From Massilia brevitalea (lineage in GTDB: Bacteria > Pseudomonadota > Gammaproteobacteria > Burkholderiales > Burkholderiaceae_D): DNA of 64,000 nucleotides. Positions 17,638 through 26,773 of the stretch are shown piece by piece; the first letter of the stretch is position 1, and every line of letters starts with the position of its first letter. Location: the NCBI RefSeq assembly GCF_030711405.1, contig NZ_JAULSI010000001.1:124001-188000 (forward strand), written 5' to 3'. The position numbers and the translations under genes are program-made. The notes beneath the pieces are model-generated. The model was not told the DNA's origin and did not search any database. It worked only from the letters and a program-made list of their open reading frames with translations.

Positions 17638-17757
17638 GCTGCAGCGGGCTACGGATACGCGCGTAACCGCGTGGGCACGAGTGCCCACCCTACGGTCGCT
17701 GCAGCGGGCTACGGATACGCACGTAACCGCGTGGGCACGAGTGCCCACCCTACATAT
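17638..17757. repeat. 60-base direct tandem duplication carrying REP-like palindromes
   Basis: Bases 17638-17697 and 17698-17757 are consecutive 60-base copies (GCTGCAGCGGGCTACGGATA onward) that differ at one base in the first 56 (G at 17661, A at 17721) and then in the last four bases (GGTC against ATAT). Each copy includes one palindrome (17661-17693 and 17721-17753). The high identity points to a recent duplication. Confidence 0.9.
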
Positions 17758-17780
17758 GCTGCTGCCAGCGGCTACAACAA

Positions 17781-17815
17781 CGTAGGGTGGGCACTTGTGC
17801 CCACGCGGTGATACG
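17781..17815. repeat. Third REP-like palindrome, inverted, before msbA end
   Basis: CGTAGGGTGGGCACTTGTGC followed by CCACGCGGTGATACG is the reverse orientation of the two palindromes just to the left. Together they form an inverted cluster between the convergent GT25 gene and msbA. The 17603-17851 gap shows no gene. Confidence 0.85.
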
Positions 17816-17851
17816 TAGCAGACGATTCATCCGGCACGAAGCCGGAGCCGA

Positions 17852-19582
17852 TCACCCGTTTGAAGCCGCCGCAAACTGCAGCCGGTACAAATTCGCGTAC
17901 ATCCCATTCGCCGCCAGCAGCGCGTCGTGCGTCCCCTGCTCGACGATCCGCCCCGCCTCCATCACCACGATCCGGTCGGCGCGCTCGATGGTCGACAAAC
18001 GGTGCGCGATCACCAGCGTGGTGCGCCCCGCCATCAGCGTGTCGAGCGCCGCCTGCACGGCGCGTTCGGATTCGTTGTCCAGCGCCGATGTCGCTTCATC
18101 CAGGATCAGCACCGGCGCATCCTTGTAGATCGCGCGCGCGATCGCCACGCGCTGGCGCTGGCCGCCCGACAGGCGCATGCCGTTCTCGCCGATGCGCGCT
18201 TCCACGCCTTCCGGCAGCCTGGCCACCACGTCGGTCAGGTGCGCCGCCTTCACGGCCGCGGCCAGGCGCTCGTAGTCGATGCGCTCGGCGCCGTAGGCGA
18301 TGTTGGCCGCCAGCGTATCGTCGAACAGCACCACGTTCTGGCTGACCATCGCCAGCTGGCTGCGCAGGCTGGCCATGGTGAGTTCCTCGTACGGCACGCC
18401 GTCGAGCAACACACGGCCCGCTTGCGGATCGTAGAAGCGCGTCACCAGGTTCACAAAAGTGGACTTGCCGCCGCCCGACACGCCCACCAGGGCCACGGTC
18501 TGGCCCGGCGCCACGTCGAGCGTGACCTTGTCCAGCGCCGGAGACTGCGCGCCTGGATAGGTAAACGTCACGTCCTGGAACTGCACATGTCCCTGCGCGC
18601 GTTCGATGGTGCGCGTGCCCGGGTCGTGCTCGACCGGGGCGTCGATGATCGAGAACACGGTTTCCGCCGCCGCGATCCCGCGCTGCATCGGGCCATTCAC
18701 TTCGGCCAGCGATTTCAGCGGCGTGAGCAGCATCAGCATCATGGTGGTGAAGTTGGTGAACTCGCCGACCGTCATGTCCGACTGGATCGCCATCACGATC
18801 ACCACCGACACCGCCACCGCCGTGGCCACCTGCGTGATCGGGGTGGTGGCGGCAAACGCCACCGTCATGCGCTGCGAGAAGCCGCGCATGGCTTCGCTGC
18901 GCTGCTCGAAGCGGCGCCGTTCGTAGGCTTCGCCCGAGAACACGCGGATCACCTGGTGGCCGCGCGTGGCTTCTTCCACCACCTGCGTCATTTCCTGGGT
19001 CACGCGCTGGTTGTCGCGGTTCAGGCGGCGCAGGCGGCCGGTGGTGGTGCGCACGATGACGGCGGTGAGCGGCACCACGACCATGGCGATCAGGGTCAGG
19101 CGCCAGTTCAGGTACAGCAGCGCGCCCAGCAACCCCAGCACCACCAGCACGTCGCGCACGTAGGCCACGAACACCGAGTTGATCATGTCGACCACCTGGC
19201 GCACATCGCCGATCACGGTGTTGATGATCTTGCCGGTCGACTCTTCGTGGAAGCGCGCCACCGGCAGGCGCAGCACACGCGAGAAGGCCATGCGGCGCAA
19301 ATCGTTCAGCACGCGGCTCAGCACCCAGTTGTTCAGGTAGGCGGTGGAAAAGGTGAACACGCCGCGCAGCGCGAAGATCGAGATCAGGATGCCCGGCACC
19401 AGCCACAAACTGAATTCCACCTTGTTCGGACCGATGCCCTTGTCGAGCAGGAGCTGGAGCGCCCGGCCCAGCATCGGCTGGGTGGCGGCAGTACCGGCCA
19501 TCGCCAGCACCGCCAGGAAAGCACGCGGGCGGTAGGGTTTGACGATCGCCAGCAGGCGTTTGACGATGGTGCTAGTTTCCAC
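17852..19582 (-). CDS. msbA: Lipid A export ATP-binding/permease protein MsbA
   Basis: Homodimeric ABC exporter that flips lipid A-core across the inner membrane. It has 576 residues: a six-helix membrane domain (about 1-310; for example TYLNNWVL near 80, DVLVVLGLLGALLYL, VAVSVVIVMAI) and a C-terminal nucleotide-binding domain. Walker A GVSGGGKST is at about 366-374, the Q-loop in MVSQNVVLFDD, signature RLSGGQRQRVAIARA, Walker B VLILDEATSALD and switch His in IAHRLSTIERAD. Its start overlaps the end of waaL by 11 bases, so the O-antigen ligase and lipid A flippase are made from one message. Confidence 0.94.
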   Translation of the reverse strand: METSTIVKRLLAIVKPYRPRAFLAVLAMAGTAATQPMLGRALQLLLDKGIGPNKVEFSLWLVPGILISIFALRGVFTFSTAYLNNWVLSRVLNDLRRMAFSRVLRLPVARFHEESTGKIINTVIGDVRQVVDMINSVFVAYVRDVLVVLGLLGALLYLNWRLTLIAMVVVPLTAVIVRTTTGRLRRLNRDNQRVTQEMTQVVEEATRGHQVIRVFSGEAYERRRFEQRSEAMRGFSQRMTVAFAATTPITQVATAVAVSVVIVMAIQSDMTVGEFTNFTTMMLMLLTPLKSLAEVNGPMQRGIAAAETVFSIIDAPVEHDPGTRTIERAQGHVQFQDVTFTYPGAQSPALDKVTLDVAPGQTVALVGVSGGGKSTFVNLVTRFYDPQAGRVLLDGVPYEELTMASLRSQLAMVSQNVVLFDDTLAANIAYGAERIDYERLAAAVKAAHLTDVVARLPEGVEARIGENGMRLSGGQRQRVAIARAIYKDAPVLILDEATSALDNESERAVQAALDTLMAGRTTLVIAHRLSTIERADRIVVMEAGRIVEQGTHDALLAANGMYANLYRLQFAAASNG

Positions 19583-20825
19583 ATTCTTCTTTCTGGTTCA
19601 GGCTCAGGCCCATGAGGATGAAAATCATCAGCGCGTAAAAGATGCAGGCCTTGCCGGACCAGAACATCATCTCGGTCAGGCCGAAGGCGAAGTAGCCGAG
19701 CGCCACCAGCATGCCGGCCAGGGCCGGCGCATTCGGCGGCCCGCCGCGCAGGGCGGCGAGTTTCGCCTGGCGCGCAAAGAAGGCGAACGGCGCGGCCAGG
19801 ATGCCGATCAGGGACAATAAACCGAACACGCCGCCGCTGGCCAGCGCCTGCAAGACGTCATTATGCAGGTGCTGGGGCGCCAGCGCCACGTCGGACAGGG
19901 TGCCGTCCTTTACCCAGCGCACCACCTGCTCGTGCGCGGTGGATGGGTCCTGCCCCACCCACGGGTGCTGGGCGATCAGCATGCCCGCGCCCTTCCAGAG
20001 TTCGAGGCGGATGCCCATGTTGGTGAACTTGTATTCGCCGCTTTCCCAGCGGCGCACGTCGTCGATCCCCTGCTGCACGCGCAGCTGGATCTCGGTGGCC
20101 GGCACGAAGTACAGCACGGCGGCCAGCGCCACGCCGGCGCCGATCAGCAGGCGCACATTGCGGCTGCTGCCCAGGTGGGCCAGGCGCATGCACAGCAGGG
20201 CCGCCAGCGCCAGCGCAATCCAGCCGCCGCGGGTGCCGGTCATCACCAGCGCCAGGATGCCGGCCAGGCCGCCGAGCAGCGGCCACAGGACGCGCCGGCC
20301 TTCACGGCGGAAGTCGATGGTGGCCGCCAGCGCCACCATGCCCATGGCCAGGGCGATGTCGCCGAAGGTGATCGCATTGATCATGCCGCCCGGGCGCTCC
20401 ATGCCGAGCACGATGCGCTGCCAGCCGACGAAGCACATGGCGCCGAAGGCCCCGGCAATCACGCCCCACCATAGCGCCCGGCGCGGCGGGCGCGCCACCA
20501 GCACCACGGCCAGCGCACTGGCCGCGCACAGCATGCGCAGCGGCTTTTCCAGGGAGCTGAGCGGCTGCTCGGGCCGCAGCACGAAGTACAGCAGCACCAG
20601 CGCGAAGTTGAACAAAAAGGCCAGCACGACCCAGCGGATGTCGGGCCAGTGGCGGCGCAGCGCGGACCAGGCCGGGCGCGGCATGCACAGGGCGGTGAGA
20701 AGGAGCAGGAAACTGGCCAGGCCAATGCCGGGTCCGGTAATCAGGCAAAGCGCGGGCACCATGAAGACAAGGGCGCCTGTCCATAGCCGCGACGGGGCCA
20801 TCGTTTTCATCAACTTATTGTCCAT
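19572..20825 (-). CDS. waaL: O-antigen ligase, WaaL family
   Basis: Polytopic inner-membrane protein of 417 residues with about 10-12 hydrophobic segments spread over its length. The large periplasmic loop (about residues 230-330) contains the family's conserved HLHNDVLQ with its His; GTRGGWIALALAAL precedes it. WaaL proteins join undecaprenyl-linked O-antigen to lipid A-core in the periplasm. Related proteins act on other glycans or in bacillosamine-type protein glycosylation, so the exact acceptor is inferred. Placement directly before msbA, and within 30 kb of ABC-exporter glycan genes, supports an LPS role. Confidence 0.85.
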   Translation of the reverse strand: MDNKLMKTMAPSRLWTGALVFMVPALCLITGPGIGLASFLLLLTALCMPRPAWSALRRHWPDIRWVVLAFLFNFALVLLYFVLRPEQPLSSLEKPLRMLCAASALAVVLVARPPRRALWWGVIAGAFGAMCFVGWQRIVLGMERPGGMINAITFGDIALAMGMVALAATIDFRREGRRVLWPLLGGLAGILALVMTGTRGGWIALALAALLCMRLAHLGSSRNVRLLIGAGVALAAVLYFVPATEIQLRVQQGIDDVRRWESGEYKFTNMGIRLELWKGAGMLIAQHPWVGQDPSTAHEQVVRWVKDGTLSDVALAPQHLHNDVLQALASGGVFGLLSLIGILAAPFAFFARQAKLAALRGGPPNAPALAGMLVALGYFAFGLTEMMFWSGKACIFYALMIFILMGLSLNQKEECGN

Positions 20826-20982
20826 CAGCTCAGAGGTAGGATATTCTTGCCGGCCCGGCAGGACAGGCGCATCGGACGCTCACCAAGCTGGACGGCAAAA
20901 AATTTTCAAATCATTATCGCTGAAGCCGGCGCGCCTGCCAACACACAGCCGCGCAGCGCAGTATAGAAAGAGATCCATCGCG

Positions 20983-22053
20983 ATGAACACGGCACCCAGG
21001 CTTTCCATCCTCGTCCCCGCCTACAACGCAGAGCAGCATCTTGGCGCCACCCTGCGCTCGGTGATCGACCAGATGGGGCCCGCGCACGCGCTGATCGTCA
21101 TCGACGACGGCTCGCGCGACGCCACGCCGCAGGTGGTCGAAACGCTGCAGCAGGCCCACCCGGCGCTGGCGATCCGCCTGATCCGCCAGGCCAATGCCGG
21201 CCTGGCCACCACCCGCAACCGCCTGCTCGACGCCGCCACCGGCGAGTACATCCTGTTCCTCGACGCCGACGACATGGTCCTGCCCGGCACCATCGCCGCG
21301 CTGGACGGCATCATCGACCAGCACCGCCCGGACGTGATCGCGGTCGACTTCAACGACTGGCACCCGCACAACATGCGCCGCACGCGCCTGATCGAGCGCG
21401 GCTACCCGGCCGGCGCCCTGGTGACCGACCGCGAAGCCATCCTGCGCACCTTCTTCATGGACCGCCAGTGCTATGCCTGGGCCAACGTGATGCGGCGCGA
21501 AATCTACGCGCGCCAGCCCGATCCGCTCTACCCGCCGGGCCGCACCTTCGAGGACATCACCACCACGCCGCAGCTGATCGCCGACTGCGCCAGCCTGGTC
21601 CGCCTGGCCCAGCCCTGCTTCAACTACCGCCAGCATCCGGGCAGCATGAAGCGCGGCCTGTCGCACAAGTGGTGTACCGACTTCGCGCAAGCGGTCCTGC
21701 ACATCCGCCGCCACTTCGAGACCCTACCCATCAGCGACGCGCTGCGCCTGCACATCGACGCCGCGACCATCCATTTCTATAACGTGATCCTGAAGCGTAC
21801 CTACGAAATGGGCTGGAGCGAGGGCAAGGCGGCGCGTGCGGACGTGCAGGCGCTGCTGGCGCAGAATCTGTTCAACCCGCTCGATGTGGTGCTGGCGGCG
21901 ATGGAAGGCACGGTGCTCGACAGCCACGACCGCCGCGCCGACCGCCGCGCCGCCTCGCAGGTGCGCAAGCTGTTAGCGGGGAACTTCGCTTTCGTGCTGG
22001 GCAAATTCCTGGCGCGGAAGATCAAGGTCTTGCAGCGCAAGGCGGTGGCCTGA
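20983..22053 (+). CDS. Glycosyltransferase family 2
   Basis: Cytoplasmic GT-A fold enzyme of 356 residues. It starts APRLSILVPAYNAEQHL; the nucleotide-binding VIDDGSRDAT is near residue 40, the DxD-type metal site LFLDADDMVLPG near residue 90, and FEDITTTPQLIADC near 185. The start at 20983 follows GAAAGAGA at a somewhat long distance; the open frame upstream runs antisense to waaL and is not family-like. It is divergent from waaL across 157 bases that probably hold both promoters. The sugar donor cannot be read from the sequence; LPS core or a surface glycan is likely. Confidence 0.87.
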   Translation: MNTAPRLSILVPAYNAEQHLGATLRSVIDQMGPAHALIVIDDGSRDATPQVVETLQQAHPALAIRLIRQANAGLATTRNRLLDAATGEYILFLDADDMVLPGTIAALDGIIDQHRPDVIAVDFNDWHPHNMRRTRLIERGYPAGALVTDREAILRTFFMDRQCYAWANVMRREIYARQPDPLYPPGRTFEDITTTPQLIADCASLVRLAQPCFNYRQHPGSMKRGLSHKWCTDFAQAVLHIRRHFETLPISDALRLHIDAATIHFYNVILKRTYEMGWSEGKAARADVQALLAQNLFNPLDVVLAAMEGTVLDSHDRRADRRAASQVRKLLAGNFAFVLGKFLARKIKVLQRKAVA

Positions 22054-22098
22054 CCGGTATTTCCACCAGCACGACCGGAGTTGTTAGCCGCGGAATAC

Positions 22099-22218
22099 GG
22101 TAGGGTGGGCGCTCCTGTGCCCACGCGTGAACGATGAACATTGTTGGCCCCCTTTGCGTATCCAAACACGGCCATCATCATGCATGCGTAACGCGTGGGC
22201 ATGGGGCGCCCACCCTAC
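22099..22218. repeat. Inverted pair of REP-like palindromes
   Basis: Copies at 22099-22130 (GGTAGGGTGGGCGCTCCTGT then GCCCACGCGTGA) and 22186-22218 (GCGTAACGCGTGGGCATGGG then GCGCCCACCCTAC) lie in opposite orientation 55 bases apart, like the pair between maf and rng. With the adjacent inverted-repeat element they fill most of the 311-base gap between the GT2 gene and dnaE; no gene is seen there. Confidence 0.85.
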
Positions 22219-22334
22219 GAGGATGTGAAAAAATCGCCATGGCTGCGTTGCCTCGTCTCGCCGTACGCTCGTACTGTCTTCGACTCGGCGCCGGTAGGCC
22301 GTATCCCTTGCCCTGACGATTTTTTCACATCCTC
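22219..22334. repeat. 116-base element with perfect 18-base terminal inverted repeats
   Basis: GAGGATGTGAAAAAATCG at 22219-22236 is the exact reverse complement of CGATTTTTTCACATCCTC at 22317-22334. The 80 bases between have no coding sense. TAC flanks both ends (22216-22218 and 22335-22337), which might be a short target duplication. The left end abuts a REP-like palindrome. It could be a small non-autonomous mobile element. Alternatively it is a long hairpin that ends transcription from both the GT2 gene and dnaE, since each strand carries a T-run. Only one copy is in the window. Confidence 0.6.
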
Positions 22335-22364
22335 TACATAGTCACTGCCAACACAGCGACTAAA

Positions 22365-25300
22365 TCAGTACTCGACCGCCACGTCCTTCGCCCCCAGGTT
22401 CAGCTCGAGCGCATGCTTGAGCGCATCCGACGGCGCCACGCGCCATTCGTCGCCCAGCTGCAAAATGCATTCCACGCCCTGCGGCTTCACGCGCAAACTG
22501 ACCGGCAGCCCGTCGGGGTGGCGGTAGGGCGACAGCACCTCGGCCATCTTGGCCGTGCTGATGCCGCACTCGATGTCCATCTCCAGCTTGTGGCCGTAGT
22601 GGATGCGGGCGGCGGCGATGTCGAATACTTTTTCGGCCGTGATGCGCAGGCCGCCGTTGAAGCGGTCTTCCGACACCTTGCCGACCACCAGCAGGAATTC
22701 GTCTTCCTTGAAGGCGTTACGGTTCTGCTCGAACACCTCGTTGTACACCGTGACCTCGACCACGCCGGTCTTGTCGTCCAGCGCCACGATCAGGATCTTG
22801 CCGCGCTGGGTCATCTGGGTGCGCACGCCGGTGATCACGCCGCACAGCATGCGCGGCTCGCGCGACGGCTCCAGATCCTTCAGTTTGGTCTTGGCGAAGC
22901 GCCGCACTTCCTGCGAAAAGGAGTCGAACATGTGGCCCGACAGGTAGTAACCAAGCGCGATCTTTTCCTCGGACAGCTTCTGGCGGTCGGTCCAGGGCGT
23001 GGCTTTTACATAGTCGGGCGGGGCCACCAGGTCGGAATCGTCACCGCCGAACAGGCTGACCTGGTTGGCGGCGGCCGCGGCCTGGCCCGCCGCTTCCATC
23101 GCGAATGCGACGGAGGCCAGCAGGATCGCGCGGTCGACGCCGAAGGCATCCATGGCGCCGGCGCGGATCAGCGACTCGATGGTGCGGCGGTTGATCTGCT
23201 TGCGGTCGACGCGCTTGCAGAAGTCGAACAGGTCCTTGAACTTGCCCCCTTCGTTGCGGGCGGCGATGATCGCCTCGATCGCGCCCTGCCCCGCACCCTT
23301 CACGCCGCCCAGGCCATAGCGGATGTTCGACACCTGCTTGCCGGTGACGGACCGTGGCGCGCCTTCCGGCGTGAAGCGGAACTGCGATTCGTTGACGTCC
23401 GGCGGCAGGATGGTCAGTTTGCAGACATCGATCGCATCCTCGACCAGGATCTTGATCTTGTCGGTGTCTTCCATCGCCAGCGACATGTTGGCTGCCATGA
23501 AGGCCGCCGTGTGGTGCACCTTCAGATACGCCGTGTGGTACGACAGCAGTGCGTAGGCGGCGGCGTGCGATTTATTGAAACCGTAGCCTGCGAACTTTTC
23601 CATCAAGTCGAAGATCTCGTCGGCCTTTTCGGTCGACAAACCGTCTTTCGCCGCACCGGCGCGGAAGATCTCGCGGTGCTCGGCCATCTCTTCGGCTTTC
23701 TTTTTACCCATCGCGCGGCGCAGCATGTCGGCGCCGCCCAGCGAGTAGCCGCCGACGATCTGCGCCATCTGCATCACCTGCTCCTGGTAGACCATGATGC
23801 CGTAGGTCTCGGACAGGATCGACTCGGTACGCGGATCGGGATAGTCGAACTTTTCGCCGTGCTTGCGCTTGCAGAAGTCGGGGATCAGGTCCATCGGGCC
23901 CGGACGGTACAAGGCGACGAGCGCAATGATGTCCTCGAAGCGGTCGGGACGCGCATCCTTCAGCATGCCCTGCATGCCGCGCGACTCCAGCTGGAAAATG
24001 GCGACGGTCTTCGCATCCGACAGCAATTTATACGACGGCCGGTCGGTCAGCGGCAGCGTCTCCAAATTGAAATCGGCGTCCACCGGATCGAGCGCGCGGA
24101 TGTAGTTCACGGCGCGGTCGAGAATGGTCAGCGTGGTCAAGCCCAAAAAGTCGAACTTGACCAGGCCGACGGCTTCGACGTCGTCCTTGTCGTACTGCGA
24201 CACCACGCCGGCGTCGCCGCCCTGGGTGTACAGCGGGCAGAAGTCGGTGAGCTTGCCCGGCGCGATCAAGACGCCGCCGGCGTGCATGCCGATGCCGCGC
24301 GTGATGCCTTCGACCTGCTGGGCCAGGTCGAGCAGCTGCTTGACCTCTTCCTCGTTCTCCAGGCGCTCCTTGAGCAGCGGTTCTTCCTCGATGGCCTCGG
24401 CGATCGACACTGGTTTACCCGGCTTGAACGGGATCAGCTTCGAGATGCCGTCGCAGAAGTTGTAGCCGAAGTCGAGCACGCGGCCAACGTCGCGGATTGC
24501 GCCCTTGGCCGCCATGGTGCCGAAGGTGGCGATCTGCGACACCGCGTCGCGGCCATACAGATCCTTCACGTGCTGGATCACCAGTTCGCGCTTTTCCTGG
24601 CAGAAGTCGATGTCGAAGTCGGGCATCGAGACGCGTTCAGGATTCAGGAAACGCTCGAACAGCAGGTTGTACTTCAGCGGATCCAGGTCGGTGATCTTCA
24701 GCGAGTAGGCGACGAGCGAGCCCGCACCCGAACCGCGGCCCGGGCCGATCGGCACGCCGTTGTTCTTGCCCCACTGGATGAACTCGGCAACGATGAGGAA
24801 GTAGCCCGGGAACTTCATCTTGATGATGGTCTGGTTCTCGAACTCGAGGCGCGCCTCGTAGCGCGGGCGCTCGGCCTCGCGCTTGGCCGGATCGGGGAAC
24901 AGCTGGATCAAACGCTCTTCCAGGCCCTTCTTGGTCTCCGACACCAGGAAGTCGTCGATGGTCATGCCTTCGGGCGTCGGGAAGTCCGGCAGTTGCGGCT
25001 TGCCCAGCGTGAGCGTGACGTTGCAGCGCTTGGCGATTTCGACCGAATTGGCCAGGGCGCCCGGCAAGTCCTTGAACAGCTCGGCCATCTCGGCCTGGGA
25101 TTTAAAGCACATCTCCTCGTTGAAGCGGCGCACGCGCTTGGCATTCGCCAGCATCTCGCCTTCGGCGATACAGGTGCGCGCCTCGTGGGCGATAAATTCG
25201 TCCTTGCTGATGAACTGCACCGGGTGCGTGGCCACCACCGGCAAACCGAGACGGCCAGCCAGCGCCACCGAATGGCGCACCTGCTGTTCCTGGTTCGGCT

Positions 25301-25862
25301 GGCCGGCGCGCTGGATCTCGATGTAGAAGTGGCCGGGGAAGATGCGCGCCCAACGCTCGGCCGCCTTTTCGGCGCGGGCGATGTCGCCGTTGTCGATGGC
25401 CTGGCCGACGTCGCCGAAGCCGGCGCCCGAGAGTACGATCAGCGCATTGGCCTGGTTCACCTCGGGTTCCAGGGTCGAGACAGACGTCGCCAGCGCTTCC
25501 AGCCACTCGACGCGCAGCTCGGCGCGGCCCTTGTACTGGTTGGTGAGCGAGGCCTTCGACAGCAAATCGCACAGCTGCAGGTAGCCGCTGCGGTTTTTTG
25601 CGAGGATCAGGAGGCGGTGCGGCTTGTCGCGGTTGTCGTCGTTGGTGATCCAGGCGTCGACCCCGATGATCGGCTTGATCCCCTTGCCGCGCGCCGCCTT
25701 GTAGAAGCGCACCATGCAGAACATGTTGGCCAGGTCGGTGATGGCCAGGGCCGGCTGCTGATCCTTGCTGGCGGCGCCCACCAGATCGTCGATGCGGACC
25801 AGGCCGTCGGCGATCGAGTATTCGGAGTGGACGCGGAGATGGGTGAAAGTCGGGGAAGTCAT
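22365..25862 (-). CDS. dnaE: DNA polymerase III alpha subunit
   Basis: Replicative polymerase catalytic subunit, 1165 residues, full length for DnaE1. The N-terminal PHP domain begins FTHLRVHSEYSIADG. The C-family active site includes PDFDIDF, with acidic residues D415, D417 and D419. The tandem (HhH)2 region and the OB fold (MLCGVITGVRTQMTQRGK) follow. A beta-clamp-binding pentapeptide QVSLF starts at residue 934, between fingers and OB domain as in E. coli. No frame disruption was noticed. It is transcribed alone on the minus strand; the PEP-CTERM gene upstream has its own terminator. Confidence 0.97.
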   Translation of the reverse strand: MTSPTFTHLRVHSEYSIADGLVRIDDLVGAASKDQQPALAITDLANMFCMVRFYKAARGKGIKPIIGVDAWITNDDNRDKPHRLLILAKNRSGYLQLCDLLSKASLTNQYKGRAELRVEWLEALATSVSTLEPEVNQANALIVLSGAGFGDVGQAIDNGDIARAEKAAERWARIFPGHFYIEIQRAGQPNQEQQVRHSVALAGRLGLPVVATHPVQFISKDEFIAHEARTCIAEGEMLANAKRVRRFNEEMCFKSQAEMAELFKDLPGALANSVEIAKRCNVTLTLGKPQLPDFPTPEGMTIDDFLVSETKKGLEERLIQLFPDPAKREAERPRYEARLEFENQTIIKMKFPGYFLIVAEFIQWGKNNGVPIGPGRGSGAGSLVAYSLKITDLDPLKYNLLFERFLNPERVSMPDFDIDFCQEKRELVIQHVKDLYGRDAVSQIATFGTMAAKGAIRDVGRVLDFGYNFCDGISKLIPFKPGKPVSIAEAIEEEPLLKERLENEEEVKQLLDLAQQVEGITRGIGMHAGGVLIAPGKLTDFCPLYTQGGDAGVVSQYDKDDVEAVGLVKFDFLGLTTLTILDRAVNYIRALDPVDADFNLETLPLTDRPSYKLLSDAKTVAIFQLESRGMQGMLKDARPDRFEDIIALVALYRPGPMDLIPDFCKRKHGEKFDYPDPRTESILSETYGIMVYQEQVMQMAQIVGGYSLGGADMLRRAMGKKKAEEMAEHREIFRAGAAKDGLSTEKADEIFDLMEKFAGYGFNKSHAAAYALLSYHTAYLKVHHTAAFMAANMSLAMEDTDKIKILVEDAIDVCKLTILPPDVNESQFRFTPEGAPRSVTGKQVSNIRYGLGGVKGAGQGAIEAIIAARNEGGKFKDLFDFCKRVDRKQINRRTIESLIRAGAMDAFGVDRAILLASVAFAMEAAGQAAAAANQVSLFGGDDSDLVAPPDYVKATPWTDRQKLSEEKIALGYYLSGHMFDSFSQEVRRFAKTKLKDLEPSREPRMLCGVITGVRTQMTQRGKILIVALDDKTGVVEVTVYNEVFEQNRNAFKEDEFLLVVGKVSEDRFNGGLRITAEKVFDIAAARIHYGHKLEMDIECGISTAKMAEVLSPYRHPDGLPVSLRVKPQGVECILQLGDEWRVAPSDALKHALELNLGAKDVAVEY

Positions 25863-25976
25863 CCCGTCATTTTACCTCGGCAGGCGGGAAGCCGGTGGTC
25901 GCCCGGGCGGTTTTGGCAGCGCCTGCCAAGGCCCTGCCTCGCAGCGAGAAGTTGCGGTTTCACAACAACCGCCCAT

Positions 25977-26002
25977 GAAAAAACCCGGCCGCAGCCGGGT
26001 TC
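25977..26002 (-). terminator. Rho-independent terminator of the PEP-CTERM gene
   Basis: Read on the minus strand, ACCCGGC-TGCG-GCCGGGT (26000-25983) is followed by an uninterrupted T-run (complement of the As at 25978-25983). It lies about 20 bases after the stop of the PEP-CTERM gene and insulates dnaE. Confidence 0.85.
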
Positions 26003-26020
26003 TCCCGTAACGCGAACCGA

Positions 26021-26773
26021 TCAGCCGCGCTTGCGGCGGCTGGCCAGGCCCAGGCCGGCCAGCGCCAGGCCGAACAGCGACAGCGATGCCGGTTCCGGCA
26101 CTTCGCTCACGCGCAGGTTGTCGATGCTGACTTTCACGCCGCTGTCGATGTTCACGGTGCGGATGCCGATCTGCGAGACCGACTTGATCTTGCTGGCGCC
26201 GGTGGCGACCTTGTCGGCGCCGGTCAGCGAGTTCATTTCGTCGGCAGTCGGGTTCATCCAGGCGGCGAAGCTGTTGTAGTAATCCGAGCCGCCGGTCTTC
26301 GACAGGTAGCCCAGCAGGTGGTAGCTCTGGCCGGCGACCAGGTCGCTGCCCAGCAGCCAGGGGCCATCGGTGCCGACGGTGCGCACGTACAGGTCGTTGG
26401 TGCAGCTGCCGTTACCGCAATTGGACTTCAGGCCGAAGCTCGGGCCATCCGCATTGCCCAGCCACAGACCCATGAAGTCGTTGTTGCCCAGGGTGCCGGT
26501 GTACGAGAAGCTGAAGTCGACGATGATGCCGCCGGTCTGGGTCTCGGCCAGGTTCCAGTAGGCCGCGCGATCCGCGTTGGCGCCGAAGGTCAGCGACTTG
26601 TTGCCATTGACGGTGGTGACGGACGGCTTGTTCTTGCTGCTGGTGATGTCGGTGGACCAGCCTGCGTTGAAGCCGGCGTTGGCGCCGTCAAAGTTGTCGT
26701 GGGCAACGACGATGCCGGCGTGGGCGCTGGAGGCGAGAACGAGCGAAGCGGCGGTGAGAATAAGTTTTTTCAT
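26021..26773 (-). CDS. PEP-CTERM sorting domain protein, secreted
   Basis: A 250-residue exported protein. The signal peptide is MKKLILTAASLVLASSAHA; the start at ATG 26773 is chosen because it puts this signal first. The middle (about 25-215) is Gly/Asn/Ser-rich and beta-like (FNAGWSTDITSSK, GGIIVDFSFSYTG), resembling concanavalin-like jelly-roll proteins. One cysteine pair may lie in SNCGNGSCTND. The C-terminus VPEPASLSLFGLALAGLGLA followed by SRRKRG is a textbook PEP-CTERM signal: VPEP motif, hydrophobic span, basic tail. Such signals are cut and anchored by an exosortase, normally linked to extracellular polysaccharide. No exosortase gene is in the window. Confidence 0.92.
   Translation of the reverse strand: MKKLILTAASLVLASSAHAGIVVAHDNFDGANAGFNAGWSTDITSSKNKPSVTTVNGNKSLTFGANADRAAYWNLAETQTGGIIVDFSFSYTGTLGNNDFMGLWLGNADGPSFGLKSNCGNGSCTNDLYVRTVGTDGPWLLGSDLVAGQSYHLLGYLSKTGGSDYYNSFAAWMNPTADEMNSLTGADKVATGASKIKSVSQIGIRTVNIDSGVKVSIDNLRVSEVPEPASLSLFGLALAGLGLASRRKRG

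Noticed and set aside
17548-17748. Short open frames across the palindromic repeats (VGTRAHAVT-like peptides)
   Set aside because: They come from the repeat sequence itself; the same peptide recurs at several repeat copies on either strand and has no ribosome-binding site.
22413-26279. A 1288-codon plus-strand open frame opposite dnaE
   Set aside because: Shadow of dnaE; it even runs on into the PEP-CTERM gene. Its composition is implausible and DnaE motifs are complete on the minus strand.
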